Shown here in pieces: positions 7,098 through 8,781 of a DNA stretch of 8,781 nt. Below the pieces are notes generated by a model. The model was not told the origin of the DNA. It searched no databases and saw nothing but the letters and a program-made list of their open reading frames with translations. Position 1 is the stretch's first letter, and each line of letters starts with the position of its first letter. The translations under genes and the position numbers were made by a program. Origin of the DNA: Euryarchaeota archaeon UBA346 (GTDB lineage: Archaea > Thermoplasmatota > E2 > DHVEG-1); contig DAJP01000054.1 in the NCBI GenBank assembly GCA_002496355.1, positions 14,115-22,895 on the forward strand, written 5' to 3'.

Positions 7098-7105
7098 ATA
7101 CCTCC
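7098..7105 (-). promoter_or_regulatory. Ribosome binding site deciding the peptidase start
   Basis: GGAGGTAT on the minus strand; the GGAGGT core ends 9 bases before the ATG at 7090. It selects this start over the upstream in-frame ATG at 7129. Confidence 0.8.
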
Positions 7106-7112
7106 ATTGGAA

Positions 7113-7133
7113 AATAATGTCGCGGGCATTATT
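7113..7133. promoter_or_regulatory. Inverted repeat at the peptidase promoter
   Basis: AATAATG and CATTATT form perfect 7-base arms around TCGCGGG; a wobble and a C-G pair could extend the stem. On the minus strand it overlaps the end of a TATA-like TTTTAATA (7137 to 7130) and reaches close to the predicted transcription start near 7108. The GC-rich centre stands out in an AT-rich region. It is a candidate operator, or a leader hairpin if transcription starts from the more distant TTTAAATA near 7170. Confidence 0.4.
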
Positions 7134-7143
7134 AAAACTTTTG
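7130..7143 (-). promoter_or_regulatory. Putative promoter of the C25 peptidase
   Basis: Minus strand CAAAAG followed by TTTTAATA (7137 to 7130) predicts a start near 7108 and a leader of about 18 bases that still includes the GGAGGT site. A second TATA-like TATTTAAAT lies at about 7176-7168 and would give a leader near 55 bases. Choice between them is uncertain. Confidence 0.4.
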
Positions 7144-7165
7144 ATGAAAAAAAGAAAAGCGTAAT

Positions 7166-7193
7166 TAATATTTAAATAGGATAATAAATATTA
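7166..7193. repeat. AT-rich inverted repeat in the divergent intergenic region
   Basis: TAATATTTA and TAAATATTA are perfect 9-base arms separated by 10 bases. Because both arms are entirely A and T, chance is a serious alternative. It covers the upstream TATA-like box of the peptidase. Confidence 0.35.
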
Positions 7194-7470
7194 TACGTAA
7201 CCCCTGTTCTCTGAAGTTTCACGATAGATTCCCCCTACGTTAAAACCCGTGCACTTCCGTGTGTACATCCAGTGATCTATTTTATCGTTCAGATAGTTAT
7301 TCTACTTTTCACTATAAATCCTTAGATGGAACCCTATTAAAAACATCTTATTGCATATAAACAATAACTATGGAATTTTTTGTATCGCAGCTCTAACTTT
7401 TCCTTTTATATTTACTCATTTTTAGATAAATTATGAAAATTATTTAAAGAAAGAATCACCCGTGGAACAG
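7194..7470. other. Non-coding stretch between peptidase and thioredoxin-like genes
   Basis: The gap between the two divergent genes is 427 bases, long for this compact window. I find no credible ORF with a ribosome site, no tRNA or rRNA pattern and no direct-repeat array. It alternates AT-rich stretches with a more GC-balanced part (about 7200-7270, CCCCTGTTCTCTG to CCGTGTGTACATCC). It could carry regulator sites for the two flanking promoters or a small RNA, but nothing specific is supported. Confidence 0.6.
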
Positions 7471-7471
7471 C

Positions 7472-7487
7472 AATATATTTATATAAA
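7472..7487 (+). promoter_or_regulatory. Putative promoter of the thioredoxin-like gene
   Basis: AATATA then TTTATATAAA (7478-7487) is a strong archaeal TATA box about 36 bases before the ATG at 7518, the same distance as in the FG-GAP gene. AGGGGA (7506-7511) ends 6 bases before the ATG and serves as ribosome site on a short leader. Confidence 0.6.
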
Positions 7488-7517
7488 GACTGTTATTAAG
7501 TATATAGGGGAATTAAT

Positions 7518-8781
7518 ATGAAAAAGATTATACCTATCTGTATAGTCGGTATCTTATTATGTACCGCTATTGGAGCTGTTGCCCAAACAAATGACGCAGA
7601 AAAGAGTACCAACCTAGGACCAAAAGACTTCACCCATACTGTTTTTGCTGAGGATGCCACCGCCACCTGGTGTGGATACTGCCATTATGCCCGTGAAGCT
7701 CTAGACACCATCTATACAAGCCAGGATTACCCGTTTTATTATATCTGTTTGGTCGATGACAAAAACACCCATGCATCAGACAGAATTAATGATTTTAACC
7801 TCTACGGGTTCCCAACGGTGTTCTTCGATTACGGATATAAAGTCGTGGTCGGAGGATGGACCGGTGCACAGGCAGCCTATAGAACTGCTATTACTCAGTG
7901 CGGCGCAAGAACGGTAGCAAATATCGATGTGAACCTTAACGTCGTATGGCAAGGCAGTGCGGTCATGGATATCTCTGTGAGCGTCACAAACAACGAGGCT
8001 GCACCGTACGTGGGACATCTCCATGTCTACGTCTGTGAAATCGAATCATCCCTCAACTGGAAAGATACTACAGGTCATGCCTATACCTTCCCATTTTTGG
8101 ATTACGCGTTCAACGAGGGGATTACAATCCCAGTGGGTGGGACCTACTCAAATGCAGTCAACTGGGTTGGAGCGGACCATAATAGCGGTATGGGTCAAAC
8201 ATTTGCTTCAATTCAATATGGAAACATCGCAGTCATCGCCGCCGTATTTAACAACACTATGCACACCTCATATGCTTATCCACCAAGCAGCAACCCATTC
8301 AACGCCTATTACGTCGATGACGCAGCAGGGTTCCTAGTGGCAGACACCGGTCCGTTCGTTCCATCCAGTCCGAGCCCAGCAAATGGAGCGACAAATGTCG
8401 CGCTTACCAAAGATCTCACCTGGACCGGAGGAGGCTCCCCCGGAACAACCATCACCTATGATGTCTATTTTGGGACTGCAAGCACACCACCAAAGGTCGC
8501 CAGCAACCAATCAGCAACCAGCTATGACACAGGTACTATGGCATATAGCACCAAGTATTACTGGAAGATTGTCGCCTGGGACCAGAACCAGAATTCTGCT
8601 CAAGGACCAATCTGGTCATTTACCACGTTAACCAATCCCAACAGCCCACCAGATACTCCGACTATCACAGGACCTGCGAAAGGTGCCCCCGGTAGCACCT
8701 ACAAATACACGATCACCGGCACCGACCCTGATGGGGACATGGTTTCCGCTTATATTAATTGGGACGATACCACTCACACGG
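7518..8781 (+). CDS. Secreted thioredoxin/Omp28-like protein with Fn3-like and PKD domains (3' end beyond window)
   Basis: 421 codons without a stop, running off the right edge. Residues 1-22 are a signal peptide (MKKIIP, hydrophobic core, cut after AVA). Residues 38-128 form a thioredoxin fold: FAEDATATWCGYCHYARE with the redox pair C52-G-Y-C55, and GFPTVFFDYG with the cis-proline P99. Residues about 132-265 resemble the C-terminal domain of Omp28-type proteins (GHLHVYVCEIE, W-K-D-T-T-G-H, YTFPFLDYAFNEG). Residues 282-372 are an Fn3-like domain ending WSFTTL. A PKD domain begins near 380, related to those of the peptidase. The CxxC pair and cis-Pro indicate a disulfide oxidoreductase fold acting outside the membrane; direction (oxidation, reduction or isomerisation) is unknown. 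Cysteine-rich exported neighbours are possible substrates (inference). Further PKD copies and a C-terminal tail like that of the peptidase may follow beyond the window. Start supported by AGGGGA and the TATA spacing. Confidence 0.9.
   Translation, partial: MKKIIPICIVGILLCTAIGAVAQTNDAEKSTNLGPKDFTHTVFAEDATATWCGYCHYAREALDTIYTSQDYPFYYICLVDDKNTHASDRINDFNLYGFPTVFFDYGYKVVVGGWTGAQAAYRTAITQCGARTVANIDVNLNVVWQGSAVMDISVSVTNNEAAPYVGHLHVYVCEIESSLNWKDTTGHAYTFPFLDYAFNEGITIPVGGTYSNAVNWVGADHNSGMGQTFASIQYGNIAVIAAVFNNTMHTSYAYPPSSNPFNAYYVDDAAGFLVADTGPFVPSSPSPANGATNVALTKDLTWTGGGSPGTTITYDVYFGTASTPPKVASNQSATSYDTGTMAYSTKYYWKIVAWDQNQNSAQGPIWSFTTLTNPNSPPDTPTITGPAKGAPGSTYKYTITGTDPDGDMVSAYINWDDTTHT

Noticed and set aside
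7088..7129. Upstream ATG at 7129 as start of the C25 peptidase
   Set aside because: It would place 13 odd residues before the signal peptide, has no ribosome site and falls within the promoter and inverted repeat; the ATG at 7090 has GGAGGT 9 bases upstream.
1..8781. Transposon, integrase, attachment site or tRNA gene
   Set aside because: No transposase or recombinase domain, no terminal inverted repeats with target duplications and no cloverleaf pattern were found by reading both strands.

Overview
The window looks like a chromosomal segment of an uncultured euryarchaeon-grade archaeon. The alanyl-tRNA synthetase has the archaeal N-terminal extension (a CxxC pair followed by YFWTLD). The intergenic regions show archaeal TATA/BRE-like boxes with short leaders and oligo-T terminators instead of bacterial -35/-10 promoters. 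The secreted proteins (a gingipain-type C25 peptidase with PKD domains, an Omp28-like thioredoxin protein, an FG-GAP propeller) fit the protein-degrading Thermoplasmatota of sediments, such as the MBG-D/DHVEG-1 type. That placement is inference; only the archaeal assignment is well supported.

Layout from left to right. Positions 1-1904 (minus) hold 634 codons of alaS, uninterrupted and running off the left edge. A 143-base divergent promoter region follows. Positions 2048-3280 (plus) encode a secreted 410-residue protein with seven calcium-loop repeats, read as a seven-bladed FG-GAP/VCBS propeller, closed by a T-rich terminator. Positions 3384-4265 (plus) hold a two-gene operon: an XRE-type transcriptional regulator, then a 57-residue cysteine-rich zinc-finger protein 6 bases downstream. 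A perfect 8-base palindrome lies between the operon's TATA box and its expected transcription start. Positions 4364-7090 (minus, convergent to the operon) encode a C25 (gingipain-family) peptidase: signal peptide, propeptide, catalytic domain, two PKD domains and a distinctive C-terminal tail. A 427-base divergent intergenic region separates it from the last gene, 7518 to the right edge (plus), a secreted thioredoxin/Omp28-like protein with Fn3-like and PKD domains, cut by the window end.

Taken together, three of the six genes encode exported proteins and form a small secretome island next to a housekeeping gene. The peptidase would digest external protein. The thioredoxin-like protein could act on disulfides in the cysteine-rich exported proteins; this link is inference from co-location and cysteine content. 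The propeller may bind a ligand or surface partner. The FG-GAP gene and the thioredoxin gene share the same promoter spacing and the same MKK-(L/I)-IP signal-peptide start, so they may be co-regulated. The most unusual items are the C-terminal tail of the peptidase, which resembles a sorting or anchoring signal but not the classic PGF/PEF type, and the operator-like palindrome before the regulator operon.
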